DNA of 64,000 nt from Lysobacterales bacterium (lineage in GTDB: Bacteria > Pseudomonadota > Gammaproteobacteria > Xanthomonadales > SZUA-38). The position numbers were made by a program, and so were the translations under genes. How positions within the stretch are numbered: position 1 is the first letter of the stretch; each line of letters opens with the position of its first letter. Below the pieces are notes generated by a model that saw only the letters and a list, made by a program, of their open reading frames with translations, had not been told where the DNA came from and searched no databases. Shown one piece after another: positions 19,871 through 29,411 of this stretch. The stretch spans positions 1 through 64,000 of the forward strand of contig JANQOZ010000005.1 in assembly GCA_028285525.1 (NCBI GenBank), given 5' to 3'.

Positions 19871-21127
19871 ATGAATCTCACCGAACTAAAAACAAAATCC
19901 GCCACCGAGCTGGTTGGCATAGCCAAAGAAATGGGGACGGAAAACCTGACCCGAGCGCGCAAGCAGGATCTGATCTTTTCGATCCTCAAGGCCCACGCCA
20001 AGAGCGGCGAGTCGATTTACGGAGACGGGGTGCTGGAAATTCTCCAGGACGGTTTTGGCTTTCTACGGTCGGCGGACTGCTCCTACCTGGCAGGGCCCGA
20101 CGATATCTACGTGTCGCCGAGCCAGATCAGGCGCTTTGGCCTGCGTACCGGCGACAACGTGGCCGGCAAAATCCGGCCGCCCAAAGACGGCGAACGTTAC
20201 TTTGCCCTGCTCAAGGTGCAGGAAATCAATTTCGAACCGCCGGAAAACGCCAAGGGCAAGGTGCTGTTCGAGAACTTAACGCCCCTGTTTCCCCGCAAGC
20301 CGCTGAGCCTAGAGCGCGGCAACGGCAGCACCGAGGACCTGACCGCGCGCATTATCGACATGGTGTCACCGATCGGTAAAGGTCAGCGCGGTCTGATTGT
20401 TTCGCCCCCGAAGGCGGGCAAAACCATGATGCTGCTGAACATTGCGCAGAGCATCGTGGCCAACTCACCGGACTCCAAGCTGATCATTCTGCTGATCGAC
20501 GAGCGGCCGGAAGAGGTGACCGAGATGGCCCGGGCGGTGGACGCCGAGGTGCTGTCATCAACGTTTGACGAACCGGCATCACGCCACGTGCAGGTCGCCG
20601 AGATGGTGATCGAGCGCGCCAAGCGTCTCGTTGAACACAAGCAGGACGTGATCATCCTGCTAGATTCCATCACCCGGCTGGCGCGCGCTTACAACACCGT
20701 TGTGCCGTCCTCCGGCAAGGTGCTGACCGGTGGTGTCGACGCCAACGCGCTGCAGAAGCCCAAGCGGTTCTTTGGCGCAGCCCGCAATATCGAAGAGGGT
20801 GGTTCGCTGACCATCCTGGCTACGGCCCTGGTGGACACCGGTTCCAAGATGGATGAGGTGATCTACGAGGAGTTCAAGGGCACCGGCAACATGGAGGTGC
20901 ACCTCGATCGGCGGATCGCTGAAAAGCGCATCTACCCGGCGATCAACATCAACCGCTCCGGAACCCGGAAAGAAGAGCTGCTGGTCGAAGCCGACGTGCT
21001 GCAGAAAACCTGGATCCTGCGCAAGCTGATCCATCCGATGGACGAGCTGGCGGCCATCGAGTTTATGCTCGACAAGCTTAAGGCGACCAAGACCAACAAC
21101 CAGTTCTTTGATTCGATGAAGCGCTGA
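19871..21127 (+). CDS. rho: Transcription termination factor Rho
   Basis: 418 residues from the ATG at 19871 ([18 protein letters not shown]), the standard Rho N-terminus; 22 upstream in-frame codons were rejected. The cold-shock-like RNA-binding domain includes [23 protein letters not shown]. The ATPase carries Walker [12 protein letters not shown], Walker [17 protein letters not shown] and the Q-loop [21 protein letters not shown]. It is a hexameric RNA translocase that ends transcription. Convergent with parB, 36 bp away. Confidence 0.98.
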   Translation: MNLTELKTKSATELVGIAKEMGTENLTRARKQDLIFSILKAHAKSGESIYGDGVLEILQDGFGFLRSADCSYLAGPDDIYVSPSQIRRFGLRTGDNVAGKIRPPKDGERYFALLKVQEINFEPPENAKGKVLFENLTPLFPRKPLSLERGNGSTEDLTARIIDMVSPIGKGQRGLIVSPPKAGKTMMLLNIAQSIVANSPDSKLIILLIDERPEEVTEMARAVDAEVLSSTFDEPASRHVQVAEMVIERAKRLVEHKQDVIILLDSITRLARAYNTVVPSSGKVLTGGVDANALQKPKRFFGAARNIEEGGSLTILATALVDTGSKMDEVIYEEFKGTGNMEVHLDRRIAEKRIYPAININRSGTRKEELLVEADVLQKTWILRKLIHPMDELAAIEFMLDKLKATKTNNQFFDSMKR

Positions 21128-21146
21128 GGGGCGTCCGCCCGTCAGC

Positions 21147-21163
21147 CCGCCGTCGCGCGGCGG
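21147..21163. terminator. Possible bidirectional stem-loop between rho and parB
   Basis: ccgccg/cggcgg with a 5-base loop, filling the short gap between the convergent rho and parB stop codons. There is no T-tract worth the name. Confidence 0.3.
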
Positions 21164-22033
21164 CTATTTGATCCGCGCTAAGATCCCGTCCAGCTCGTCG
21201 AGCGAGTTGTAGTTCACCACCAGCTGTCCTTTGCCGCTGGCGCTGTGCTTCAGCTGCACCTTGGCGGCCAGCCGGTCACCGAGATCGGTCTCCAGCTGCT
21301 GGATGTTCGGGTCTTTGGCGACAGCCGGCTTGCTCGCACCGGAGTCGCCCTTCAACCAGCGTTTTACCAGGGCTTCGGTTTCCCGCACGGACAGCCCCTT
21401 CAGGGCCACCTGCCGTGCCGCCTGAGCCTGTTCAGCGCCGGTCAGCCCCAACAGGGCGCGCGCGTGACCCATTTCCAGCGATCCCGACTCGACCAGCTTT
21501 TTGACCGCCGGCTCCAGCTCCTGCAGCCGCAGCAGATTCGACACCGCCGCGCGGGAGCGGCCGACCGCCCGAGCCGCCGCCTCGTGCGTAAGCTCAAATT
21601 CTTCGATGAGTCGCTTCAGTGCTGCTGACTCTTCCAGCGGGTTGAGATCCTCGCGCTGAATATTCTCGATCAGCGCCATGGCGACTGTCGCCTGGTCCGA
21701 CACCTCGCGCACAAGCACCGGCACCTCAGCCAGACCCGCGAGCTGAGCGGCACGCCAGCGGCGTTCGCCGGCGATGATTTCATACTTGCCGGCACCCACC
21801 GAGCGAACCACGATCGGCTGAACCATTCCCTGGGCGGCAATGGAGTCAGCAAGCTCCGTCAGCTTGCCCTCGTCCATGCCGCTGCGCGGCTGATATTTGC
21901 CCGGCTGCAGCAGCTCGACGGCCAGCTCCCGATAGGTACCTTCCGGCTCGGAGGTTTCCGAAGCGGCACCGCCGGCCGATTCACCCAGCAGCGCATTCAG
22001 GCCCTTGCCGAGCCCGCGGCGTTTGGCGTTCAT
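21164..22033 (-). CDS. parB: Chromosome-partitioning protein ParB
   Basis: 289 residues. The N-terminal KRRGLGKGLNALLG is the ParA-stimulating segment. The CTP-binding ParB/Srx core includes QPRSGMDEGKLTELADSI and the GERRWRA motif. The helix-turn-helix LTHEAAARAVGRSRAAVSNLLRL binds parS, and a C-terminal dimerisation domain follows. It loads on parS and slides as a CTP clamp. Two matching parS sites lie in recF at 43619 and 44237. Overlaps parA by 4 bp. Confidence 0.97.
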   Translation of the reverse strand: MNAKRRGLGKGLNALLGESAGGAASETSEPEGTYRELAVELLQPGKYQPRSGMDEGKLTELADSIAAQGMVQPIVVRSVGAGKYEIIAGERRWRAAQLAGLAEVPVLVREVSDQATVAMALIENIQREDLNPLEESAALKRLIEEFELTHEAAARAVGRSRAAVSNLLRLQELEPAVKKLVESGSLEMGHARALLGLTGAEQAQAARQVALKGLSVRETEALVKRWLKGDSGASKPAVAKDPNIQQLETDLGDRLAAKVQLKHSASGKGQLVVNYNSLDELDGILARIK

Positions 22034-22821
22034 GGCGCCACCCGTCGGTCGTTGCCCAGGGCTTCCCGGCGAACCAGCTCGCCGGCCAGCCGAAGGTAAG
22101 CCTGCGCGCCGCGGCTGCCCGGGTCATAGGTGATCACCGGCTGACCGAAGCTGGGAGACTCGGCGATTCGCACATTGCGGGGGATAACCGTCATATAAAC
22201 TTTGGCTCCAAAATGCTGCACAAGCTGGTTGGATACTTCCGTGGACAGGTTGTTGCGGACGTCAAACATGGTGCGGAGCAGCCCTTCAATTTTGAGGCCG
22301 GGATTCACCGCCTCCCGGATTTGATCGATGGTGTCGAGCAGCGACTTCAGTCCCTCGAGCGCAAAATATTCACACTGGATCGGTATCAGTACGCCGTTCG
22401 CCGCGGTCAGCGCGTTGACGGTCAGCATGCTGAGGCTCGGCGGACAGTCGACGAGCACCTCGTCGTACTGATCCTGGATGGGCTCGAGCGCCCGTTTGAG
22501 CTGCGCTTCGCGCGCCAGCTTGTCCATCAGCCGGACTTCCGCGGCGGTCAGCGCCGTATTGCCCGGCAGCAGGTCGAACTTGAAATCCGGCAGGCTGTGG
22601 CGTGCCTCCATGATCGTCGTCTCGCCCAGCAGCACCTCACCGGTAGTCAGGCTCTGGGCGCGCGCGTCGACGCCGCAGCCCATCGTTGCATTGCCCTGTG
22701 GGTCGAGATCCACCAACAGCACCCGACGCCCGCGGTCGGCGAGCGCATAGGCGAGATTGACGCAGGTGGTGGTCTTGCCCACCCCGCCTTTCTGGTTGGT
22801 TACCGCGATCACTCGGGCCAC
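22030..22821 (-). CDS. parA: Chromosome-partitioning ATPase ParA
   Basis: 263 residues. Deviant Walker A KGGVGKTTTCVNLAYAL at the N-terminus, DLDPQGNATMGCG (A'), and DCPPSLSMLTVNAL (Walker B) are all present. ParA forms nucleoid-bound ATP dimers that move ParB-parS complexes. It overlaps rsmG upstream by 13 bp and parB downstream by 4 bp, forming rsmG-parA-parB on the minus strand. Confidence 0.97.
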   Translation of the reverse strand: MARVIAVTNQKGGVGKTTTCVNLAYALADRGRRVLLVDLDPQGNATMGCGVDARAQSLTTGEVLLGETTIMEARHSLPDFKFDLLPGNTALTAAEVRLMDKLAREAQLKRALEPIQDQYDEVLVDCPPSLSMLTVNALTAANGVLIPIQCEYFALEGLKSLLDTIDQIREAVNPGLKIEGLLRTMFDVRNNLSTEVSNQLVQHFGAKVYMTVIPRNVRIAESPSFGQPVITYDPGSRGAQAYLRLAGELVRREALGNDRRVAP

Positions 22822-23483
22822 GCAGAGGCCTCCGGATTTTTCTCAACAATGCGCAGTTTACGCACTCCTTCGCTGCCCGGCACGGACAGCGTCAACGTCT
22901 CCCGCAGCGTGAAGCCGTCGATCAGCGCCTCTCCAGCCTGGTTTCGACCCTGCATGGCAAGCACCTGTCCGCCGGCCCGGAGCAGATGGCCGGTCAGCGT
23001 GAGCAGCCGATCCATCGGGGCGAACGCCCGCGCGAGCAGACCGTCGTACAGCGTTGTCGGCTGATGGTCCTCTACCCGCATTTCCAGGACCGTGACGTTT
23101 GGCAGCTTCAGCGTGCGCACGGCGTGACGCATGAATCGCGCCTTCTTGCCGGCGCTATCCAGCAGCCAGAACTGGCGCTGCGGCTGCGCCACCGCCAGGG
23201 GGATGCCCGGCAGGCCAGCGCCCGCGCCGACGTCGATCCAGCGGGACCCGGCAAGATACGGATGAATCGACAGGGCGTCCAGTATGTGCCGCCCCAGCAT
23301 CGCCTCACGGGAGCGCACTGCGGTGAGGTTGTACGTCTGATTCCAGCGATCGAGCTCATCCAGATAGCCCAGCAGCGTGCGCACCTGTGCCGAGTCCAGA
23401 GCCAGCCCGAGTGCGTCCAGGCCCGACTCCAGGTCGGGTGCCAGGCCCTTGGCCTGGCCGTTGGTAAGATCGGTGCGGTTCAT
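22809..23483 (-). CDS. rsmG: 16S rRNA m7G527 methyltransferase RsmG
   Basis: 224 residues. The SAM-binding motif is WIDVGAGAGLPGIPLAV, with the family features WNQTYNLTAVR and HILDALS. It methylates G527 of 16S rRNA. In many gammaproteobacteria it follows mnmG, which is absent here: upstream lies the divergent DUF945 gene instead. Start at the ATG 23483; the fold begins near residue 20. Confidence 0.95.
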   Translation of the reverse strand: MNRTDLTNGQAKGLAPDLESGLDALGLALDSAQVRTLLGYLDELDRWNQTYNLTAVRSREAMLGRHILDALSIHPYLAGSRWIDVGAGAGLPGIPLAVAQPQRQFWLLDSAGKKARFMRHAVRTLKLPNVTVLEMRVEDHQPTTLYDGLLARAFAPMDRLLTLTGHLLRAGGQVLAMQGRNQAGEALIDGFTLRETLTLSVPGSEGVRKLRIVEKNPEASAWPE

Positions 23484-23631
23484 GCAGGCGGGAGAGCGAT
23501 ACGGGCCGGCAGTATCTTTGCTCGGTCTCCGGGAATCAAGCGCCGGCCAGGGCGGACGAGGGCAGAAACCTCCTGTCAGCGCTCCAGAATGTCACCCACC
23601 CGCCAAGCGTTTGGCCTGCTACCATCGCCGA

Positions 23632-24837
23632 ATGAAGCTGACCCGATTCCGCGCGCTTCGATGGCTCGGCATGGCGCTGACGCTTTGGCTGCTGCTGGCG
23701 CTGCTCTGCCCCGGCCTGATCGGACTGTGGCTCGAGCGTCGCGCTGACACTTTTGTTGCGGGGCTCGATCAACAGTTTGGGCAATACGAATTTCGCGCGA
23801 CGGCGCTAGAGCGCAACTGGTTTGTCAGCCGAACGACGATCAGCGTGGCGAGCACCGAGGGACGGCCGCTGTTTGACTATCCCCTGACGCTCCGGCACGG
23901 CTACCTCAACCTGAGGCCATCGTGGCTGCAGGCGGACGGCGCGCTGGTCGGGCCCGACGGGGCTGCTCTCGGCGACTTAAGTATTCGTTTCAGCCTGCTC
24001 GGCAGCGCTCGGGCGTCTCTCACGCTGCTGCCGACCAGCGGCGTCGATGGCATGCTGGCCCTGGGCTACGAGCTGCGCACCGGCAGCTGGTCGCTTTCCA
24101 GTCCCGGCATCTCCGGTCCGGGCTTTGACGGCGTTGCTGGCCGGCTGGAAATCGCCGCGGACCAGGGTGACGCGATGCTGAGGGTGCAGGCGGATCGCTT
24201 CAGCGGCCAGGGCTGGTCGCTGAGCGGCGTGACGCTGGACGGTGACGCGCAGTCGGCAACAGACACCGAAACGAACGAAACGCTGGTCGGGCTAGAGCTC
24301 GCCCTCGCGGGGACCGACTATCAGCAGGACGGGATGTCACCCTTTGGCGCGTGCCGCTGGGAAATTGCACTGAGCCGGCTGTCTCTGCCGCTGCTGATCA
24401 AGGCGCTGGAATTACGGGACACCCAGTCGGCGCTGGCGCTGCTGCCGCCGCTGCTGGAATGGAAGCCGGGTATCCCACGGGTGACCCTGTTGATGAACCA
24501 CCCCGAGCTGGGCCAGGCAAATTTCTCGGGTTCCGCCTCGCTGACCCAACCACCCCAGGCTGGTTTCCTGCTCCGCCCCGAGACGCTGATGTCCGTGCTG
24601 GTTGCTGAGGTCGAAGGCGTGATCGCCGAACCGCTGGCGGTAGGGATGACTCGCGCAAACTACCTCCGCTCCGGCTACCCGCAGACGCAGGCTTCCGGCT
24701 ACGCGTCAGAGCAGTGGAACGCGCTGGTGCGCGACGGCTGGCTGGAGCGGCAGGATGACGAACTCAAGAGCCGATTGGAGCTGGCGGATGGGGAGCTGCT
24801 CGCCAACGGTCTGATCAAGCAACGCTGGTCGGGCTGA
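23632..24837 (+). CDS. DUF945/YdgA-like periplasmic protein
   Basis: 401 residues from the ATG at 23632 (MKLTRFRALRWLGMALTLWLLLALL); 85 upstream in-frame codons overlapping rsmG were rejected. An N-terminal membrane anchor or signal helix is followed by a region with QFGQYEFRATALERNWFVSRTTI, typical of DUF945. The C-terminal repeat-like end (LELADGELLANGLIKQRW) also fits YdgA-family proteins. The family is of unknown function. Its 3' end overlaps the convergent ABC ATPase gene by 23 bp. Confidence 0.7.
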   Translation: MKLTRFRALRWLGMALTLWLLLALLCPGLIGLWLERRADTFVAGLDQQFGQYEFRATALERNWFVSRTTISVASTEGRPLFDYPLTLRHGYLNLRPSWLQADGALVGPDGAALGDLSIRFSLLGSARASLTLLPTSGVDGMLALGYELRTGSWSLSSPGISGPGFDGVAGRLEIAADQGDAMLRVQADRFSGQGWSLSGVTLDGDAQSATDTETNETLVGLELALAGTDYQQDGMSPFGACRWEIALSRLSLPLLIKALELRDTQSALALLPPLLEWKPGIPRVTLLMNHPELGQANFSGSASLTQPPQAGFLLRPETLMSVLVAEVEGVIAEPLAVGMTRANYLRSGYPQTQASGYASEQWNALVRDGWLERQDDELKSRLELADGELLANGLIKQRWSG

Positions 24838-26293
24838 TCAACGACAGGACCTCCGTCGCCGGGCCGTCCTTCACGACCCGCCCCCGCTCCAGCACAACCA
24901 CCTGATCCGCCACCTCGCTGAGGCGGTCGGTGTCGTGGGTGATCATCAGCATGGAAAAGCCGCGCTCTCGCTGGAGGCGGCAAAGCAGGTCGAGCAGCGC
25001 AGCCCGCACCGGAATATCCAGAGCGCTGAACGCCTCATCGAGCACCAGCAGCTCCGGGTTGACGGCCAGCGATCGCGCCAGCGCGACCCGCTGACGCTGC
25101 CCGCCGGAAAGCTGGTGCGGGTAACGCTGGAGAAACGTCTCGTCCAGCCCGACGTCCTTGAGCAGTTCGACGGCACGCGTGGCCGCTTCGCCGGCCTGTT
25201 CCAGGGATTCGGCCAACACCTGGCGGACCTGGCGACGTGGGTTGAGGCTGGCAAACGTATCCTGGAGCACCAGCTGCATCGGCAGCCGCTCCGGGCGCCA
25301 GCGGGATGCCAGCGCCCGGCCATTGAGCAGGACCATGCCCTGCGCAGGCGCCAGCAGTCCCATCACCACTCGGGCCAAGGTGGATTTGCCGCTGCCCGAT
25401 TCGCCGATCACAGCGGTCGTGGAACCGGCCCCCAACGTCAGCGAAACCTCGGCAAGCGCCCGGCCGGCGCCGGGGTAGTCGACGCTCACCCCTTCCAGCG
25501 CCAGCCGCGGCGGCGAAGTCGGAGCCGGGGCCCGCGGACCCGGCTCCGCAACCGACAGCGGCTGTTTGACCGACGATAATGGATCCGCAGTTTCAGTCCG
25601 GCGCCCGGGCGTCAAACGCTGCACTCGAAGCTCCAGGTCCTCGACAAGCGGCAGATCGTGCGTGATCAGGATGACCGACATGTTTCGATCTGTCGCGAGT
25701 TTCATGATCAGCGCCATGACGTCCCGGGCCGTGCGGCGATCCAGCGCAGCGGTCGGTTCGTCGGCGAGCAGCAGCACCGGCTCCAGCGCCAGACCCAGAC
25801 CCAGAGCAACCCGCTGACACTGGCCGCCCGAAAGCTCGTGAGGAAACGCACGAAGCCAGTCACGCTCCGCACCCAGCTCGAGCTCAGCCAGAATCTGGCG
25901 AGCACGATCCGCGCTGCTGCCCAGCTGACGAAACTGTCGACCCACCCGCAGTACCGGATTGAGCGCCATGACCGGATCCTGAGACAGGCCGGTAATGCGG
26001 CTGCCGCGCAGCGCCAGCCAGCGTTTTTCGGGCAGACCCACCAGCTCCTGGCCGTCGAAGCGGCAGGAGCCGTGAACCCGGGCCGCCGCGGGCAGCATGC
26101 CGAGAAGCGTTCTTGCCAGCGTGGTTTTGCCGCAGCCCGACGGACCGCAGATCGCCAGCACCTCGCCATGAGCCAACGACAGCGAAGGCAGACTGAGGGC
26201 CGGAGGGTTGGTGGCCGATGCGTCGGAAGACGGATAGTCCACCGACAGTCGTTCGATTTGCAGCAAAGAGTTGGCCATGGTCTGAGCCGACAT
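24815..26293 (-). CDS. Fused double ABC ATPase, oligopeptide/microcin type
   Basis: 492 residues if started at the ATG 26293 (MSAQTMANSLLQIERLSVDY); another ATG lies at 26278, and the open frame extends to 26350. Two complete nucleotide-binding domains are present. The first has Walker A GPSGCGKTT, LSGGQCQRVALG and LLLADEPTAALD. The second has GESGSGKST, LSGGQRQRVALARSL and LLVLDEAFSALD. The layout resembles YejF and DppD-DppF fusions. No permease or binding-protein gene is adjacent, so partners must lie elsewhere or the function is unusual. It is divergent from gshA, with about 70 bp between starts. Confidence 0.85.
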   Translation of the reverse strand: MSAQTMANSLLQIERLSVDYPSSDASATNPPALSLPSLSLAHGEVLAICGPSGCGKTTLARTLLGMLPAAARVHGSCRFDGQELVGLPEKRWLALRGSRITGLSQDPVMALNPVLRVGRQFRQLGSSADRARQILAELELGAERDWLRAFPHELSGGQCQRVALGLGLALEPVLLLADEPTAALDRRTARDVMALIMKLATDRNMSVILITHDLPLVEDLELRVQRLTPGRRTETADPLSSVKQPLSVAEPGPRAPAPTSPPRLALEGVSVDYPGAGRALAEVSLTLGAGSTTAVIGESGSGKSTLARVVMGLLAPAQGMVLLNGRALASRWRPERLPMQLVLQDTFASLNPRRQVRQVLAESLEQAGEAATRAVELLKDVGLDETFLQRYPHQLSGGQRQRVALARSLAVNPELLVLDEAFSALDIPVRAALLDLLCRLQRERGFSMLMITHDTDRLSEVADQVVVLERGRVVKDGPATEVLSLISPTSVA

Positions 26294-26364
26294 GATATTC
26301 CGAATCGGGATAACGGCGCAGACCGATTGCTGATATGCTGCCGCCGGCAATAAGGCTGACCCCT

Positions 26365-27723
26365 ATGAACAACAACACCCCGTCAGAACCTGCCACCCGC
26401 GATTTGCTGCTCGCCGACCTGGAACGAGGCAGCAAACCCCGCGATCAGTGGCGTATCGGCACCGAACACGAGAAGTTTGGCTTTTGCCTCAAAACCCATC
26501 AGCCGCTGGCCTATGAAGGCACGCCGGGCATTGCCGTCATCCTCGAGGGGCTGTGCCAGGACGGCTGGGATGCGGTCACCGAGAACGATAAAATCATTGC
26601 GCTCAAGCACCCTGACGGCAGCTCTGTCACCCTCGAGCCCGGCGGCCAGCTCGAGCTGTCGGGCGCACCGCTCGAGAATATCCACCAGACCTGTACCGAG
26701 GTCAGCCGACATCTCAAGGCGGTTAAGTCGGTGGCAGCGCCGATGGGCGCCGGCTTCATCGGCCTGGGCTTCCACCCGCTCGCAAAGCGCGAGGACATTC
26801 ACTGGATGCCCAAAGAGCGCTACCGGGTCATGCGGCGCTACATGCCGAAGGTCGGCAGCCTGGGTCTGGATATGATGACCCGCACCTGCACCGTTCAGGT
26901 GAATCTGGATTTCGAGAGCGAGGCAGACATGGTCGAAAAGTTTCGACTGTCGCTGGCGCTCCAGCCGCTCGCCACCGCTTTGTTTGCCAACTCACCCTTC
27001 ACCGAGGGTCAGCCCAACGGCTTCCTGAGCTATCGTTCTCAGGTCTGGACCGACACCGATCCCCAGCGCGCCGGGATGCTGCCGTTTGTCTTTGAATCGG
27101 GCATGGGGTTCGAGCGCTGGGTCGACTACATGCTGGACGTCCCCATGTATTTTGTCCGCCGCGGTGGTCGCTATATCGACGCGGCCGGACAGTCATTCCG
27201 GGATTTCCTTGCGGGCAAGCTGCCCGCGCTGCCGGGAGAGAAGCCCACCATCACCGATTGGCAGGACCACCTGACCACCGTGTTTCCGGAGGTCCGGCTG
27301 AAGACGTTCCTGGAAATGCGCGGCGCCGATGGTGGCCCCTGGCATCGCCTCTGCGCGCTGCCGGCCTTTTGGGTGGGACTCCTCTACGACGCTGACGCGC
27401 AAACGGCCGCCTGGGATCTTGTGAAACACTGGACCGCCGAGCAGCGTCAGCAGCTCCGCAACGACGTGCCTCGGCTGGGGCTGCAGGCCGAAATCGACGG
27501 CCGCCCGCTGGCGGAGATCGCGCGCGAGGTGATGGATATCGCCTCTGCAGGCCTGCGAAACCGCAACCGGCTCAACGACGCCGGCGACAACGAAAGCGGG
27601 TTCTTAGAGCCGCTGCGGGAGATCGTGGAGAGCGGCGTGATTCCAGCGCAGCGCAAGCTCGCCATGTTCCATGACAAGTGGGACCGGGACATCCACCCGA
27701 TTTTTGACGAGTTTGCGTACTAG
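26365..27723 (+). CDS. gshA: Glutamate-cysteine ligase, plant/alphaproteobacterial type
   Basis: 452 residues from the ATG at 26365 (MNNNTPSEPATRDLLLADLE). Family landmarks are RIGTEHEKFGF, EPGGQLELSGAPLENIH, GFHPLAKREDIHWMPKERY and MMTRTCTVQVNLDF. It forms gamma-glutamylcysteine, the first step of glutathione synthesis. This is the plant-like class (GCS2/GshA group 3), not the enterobacterial GshA. A perfect inverted repeat begins 20 bp after the stop. Confidence 0.93.
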   Translation: MNNNTPSEPATRDLLLADLERGSKPRDQWRIGTEHEKFGFCLKTHQPLAYEGTPGIAVILEGLCQDGWDAVTENDKIIALKHPDGSSVTLEPGGQLELSGAPLENIHQTCTEVSRHLKAVKSVAAPMGAGFIGLGFHPLAKREDIHWMPKERYRVMRRYMPKVGSLGLDMMTRTCTVQVNLDFESEADMVEKFRLSLALQPLATALFANSPFTEGQPNGFLSYRSQVWTDTDPQRAGMLPFVFESGMGFERWVDYMLDVPMYFVRRGGRYIDAAGQSFRDFLAGKLPALPGEKPTITDWQDHLTTVFPEVRLKTFLEMRGADGGPWHRLCALPAFWVGLLYDADAQTAAWDLVKHWTAEQRQQLRNDVPRLGLQAEIDGRPLAEIAREVMDIASAGLRNRNRLNDAGDNESGFLEPLREIVESGVIPAQRKLAMFHDKWDRDIHPIFDEFAY

Positions 27724-27742
27724 TTGATCGCCTAAGAGTGGG

Positions 27743-27797
27743 GTCAGAGTAAAGGGTCAGAGTAAAGCGGCGCTTTACTCTGACCCTTTACTCTGAC
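27743..27797. repeat. Perfect 25-bp inverted repeat built from two gggtcagagtaaa units
   Basis: Left arm 27743-27767 and right arm 27773-27797 are exact reverse complements with loop cggcg. Each arm contains the 12-base unit gtcagagtaaag twice in tandem (13 bases apart, sharing gtcagagtaaag). It sits between the convergent gshA and lipoprotein genes. It could terminate both, and it resembles the tcagagtaaa-type repeats found beside REP-associated tyrosine transposases; no such gene is nearby. Confidence 0.9.
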
Positions 27798-27817
27798 TTC
27801 TGCCGTTTGCGCCCGGC

Positions 27818-28255
27818 TCAGTCCTCAAGTTTGACCATGCCGGCCTCTACCTCTTCGATTTTCCACACCACCAGCTCCCAGTCTTCCCGACGCGGGCTGT
27901 CGGCCTTGAGCCCGAGGAAATACCGGTAGCCTGACTGGAAGTTGACGGTGATCTCCTGCGGGCCGCCGCGGGACAGATCGCGAGTCAGGCCGGGTACCAG
28001 GTCACGGTTTACGATCCCTCGGGCACGGATGGTATGAACGCCGGGCTCGATCGGTCGCTGGCCGCGAGGATCGCGGATTTCCTGGTCGTCGATACGGTAG
28101 ATCTCTACCGGAAAAATCCGTTCCGCGCGTCGACTGACGTCGGTGAGAATCAGCGCATAGCGCTCACCGGCCATCGGTCCGGTGTCGGGGCCGGTGGCGC
28201 AGGCGGACAGCAGGGCGAGGCTCGGGAGTAAGAGCACCAGGGAAAACCGTTTCAT
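27818..28255 (-). CDS. Predicted lipoprotein, unknown function
   Basis: 145 residues from the ATG at 28255 (MKRFSLVLLLPSLALLSAC); an ATG two codons upstream is also possible. The signal peptide ends in a lipobox (ALLSAC), so it should be lipidated at that Cys and inserted in a membrane. The mature part is small and beta-rich, with no recognised domain. It is the third gene of a minus-strand set with a MotA/TolQ-like and an OmpA-like protein, and only 12 bp separate it from the latter. A role as a periplasmic or outer-membrane part of that machine is inference. Confidence 0.75.
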   Translation of the reverse strand: MKRFSLVLLLPSLALLSACATGPDTGPMAGERYALILTDVSRRAERIFPVEIYRIDDQEIRDPRGQRPIEPGVHTIRARGIVNRDLVPGLTRDLSRGGPQEITVNFQSGYRYFLGLKADSPRREDWELVVWKIEEVEAGMVKLED

Positions 28256-28267
28256 CGTCACCTCCGG

Positions 28268-29374
28268 TCAGCGCGCGGTGAGCTTGAGCTCAATGCGCCG
28301 GTTCCGCGCATAGGCCAGCTCGTTCTCCCGCGGGTCCAGCGGATGATACTGGCCGAACCCGGTTGCGGCCAGCCGCCGCGGGTCGATTCCGCTACGCTGC
28401 AGGTAGCGAACGATCGCGAGCGCCCGAGCCGTGGAAAGCTCCCAGTTCGAAGGGTAGGCCGGTGTGGTGATCGGCCTCACGTCGGTGTGCCCGTCGACGC
28501 GCAGCACCCAGTCGATATCGGCGGGAATCTGGCCTTCGATTTCTTTGAGAACGGCCGCGAGGCTCCGGACCTGGGCTTTCCCCTGATCCTCGAGCTCAGC
28601 CGAGCCGCTGGCGAACAGCAGCTCCGACTGGAAGACAAAACGATCGCCCTCCACCCGCAGATCGGGGTTCTCGCCGAGCGCCGCCTTGAGCCGACCGAAA
28701 AAGTCGGAGCGGTATTCCTTTAGTTCCTGCACCTGATTGGCCAGCGCGAGGTTGAGGCGCTGACCCAGGTCGGCGATCTCCGCTGCCTGATCCGTGTTTT
28801 GCTGTTCCGCGAGGTCGAGCGCGCTTGAGACCTCTGTGAGCTGCTGGCGCAGCGCCTGCAGCTGACGGTTGAGCAGGACCACCTGCGCCCGCGCCTCGTC
28901 GGTCAGCTCCGCTTGTACCGTGGTTTCCCGGCGGCTGGTATCGAGCGCGCCGGCGAGTTCCGCCACCTCAGCCTGCAGGGCGTCCCGCAGCTCGGTCAAC
29001 GCCGCCAGGTCGTTGTTGAGGGCGGCCACCGCCTCGGTGCTCTCGTCGAGGTTGGTCTTCGTCTGCGCCAGCTCGTCGCTGAGCTGACTGCGAGCGGCCT
29101 GCGTGGCGGCGAGCGTGTCGCTTAAGGTCGCCAGACGCTGGGTTAGGGTGGCGCTGGTGGACTGCTCCAGGGCCAGCATCTCGGTGAGTTCGGCGACCTG
29201 ACCTTCAAGCGCACTCAGAGCACGCTGCTTGCCGGTCAGCTCATCAGTTAGAAAGTACTGCCCCAGCGTAAACAGCAGGAGCACAAAGATCACCACCATC
29301 AGCAGCGCAGCAAGGGCGTCGACGAACCCCGGCCAGATGTCCAGCGGCCGCCGGCGCGCGAGGCGGGCGGACAT
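28268..29374 (-). CDS. MotB/OmpA-like membrane protein with long coiled coil
   Basis: 368 residues. A single transmembrane helix (about 16-38) carries Asp19 in FVDALAALLMVVIF, in the place of the ion-binding Asp of MotB, ExbD and ZorB. Residues about 48-215 form a long coiled coil rich in Leu, Gln, Glu and Ala. The C-terminal OmpA-like peptidoglycan-binding domain has LFASGSAEL, VDGHTDVRPI and ARNRRIELKL. Together with the TolQ-like gene 37 bp upstream it should form a stator-like ion-driven unit anchored to peptidoglycan. No flagellar genes are near, so flagellar MotB is unlikely. Confidence 0.85.
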   Translation of the reverse strand: MSARLARRRPLDIWPGFVDALAALLMVVIFVLLLFTLGQYFLTDELTGKQRALSALEGQVAELTEMLALEQSTSATLTQRLATLSDTLAATQAARSQLSDELAQTKTNLDESTEAVAALNNDLAALTELRDALQAEVAELAGALDTSRRETTVQAELTDEARAQVVLLNRQLQALRQQLTEVSSALDLAEQQNTDQAAEIADLGQRLNLALANQVQELKEYRSDFFGRLKAALGENPDLRVEGDRFVFQSELLFASGSAELEDQGKAQVRSLAAVLKEIEGQIPADIDWVLRVDGHTDVRPITTPAYPSNWELSTARALAIVRYLQRSGIDPRRLAATGFGQYHPLDPRENELAYARNRRIELKLTAR

Positions 29375-29411
29375 CAGCCTCGAAACCTCAGGCTAGCGAC
29401 AGGTCGCTTCA

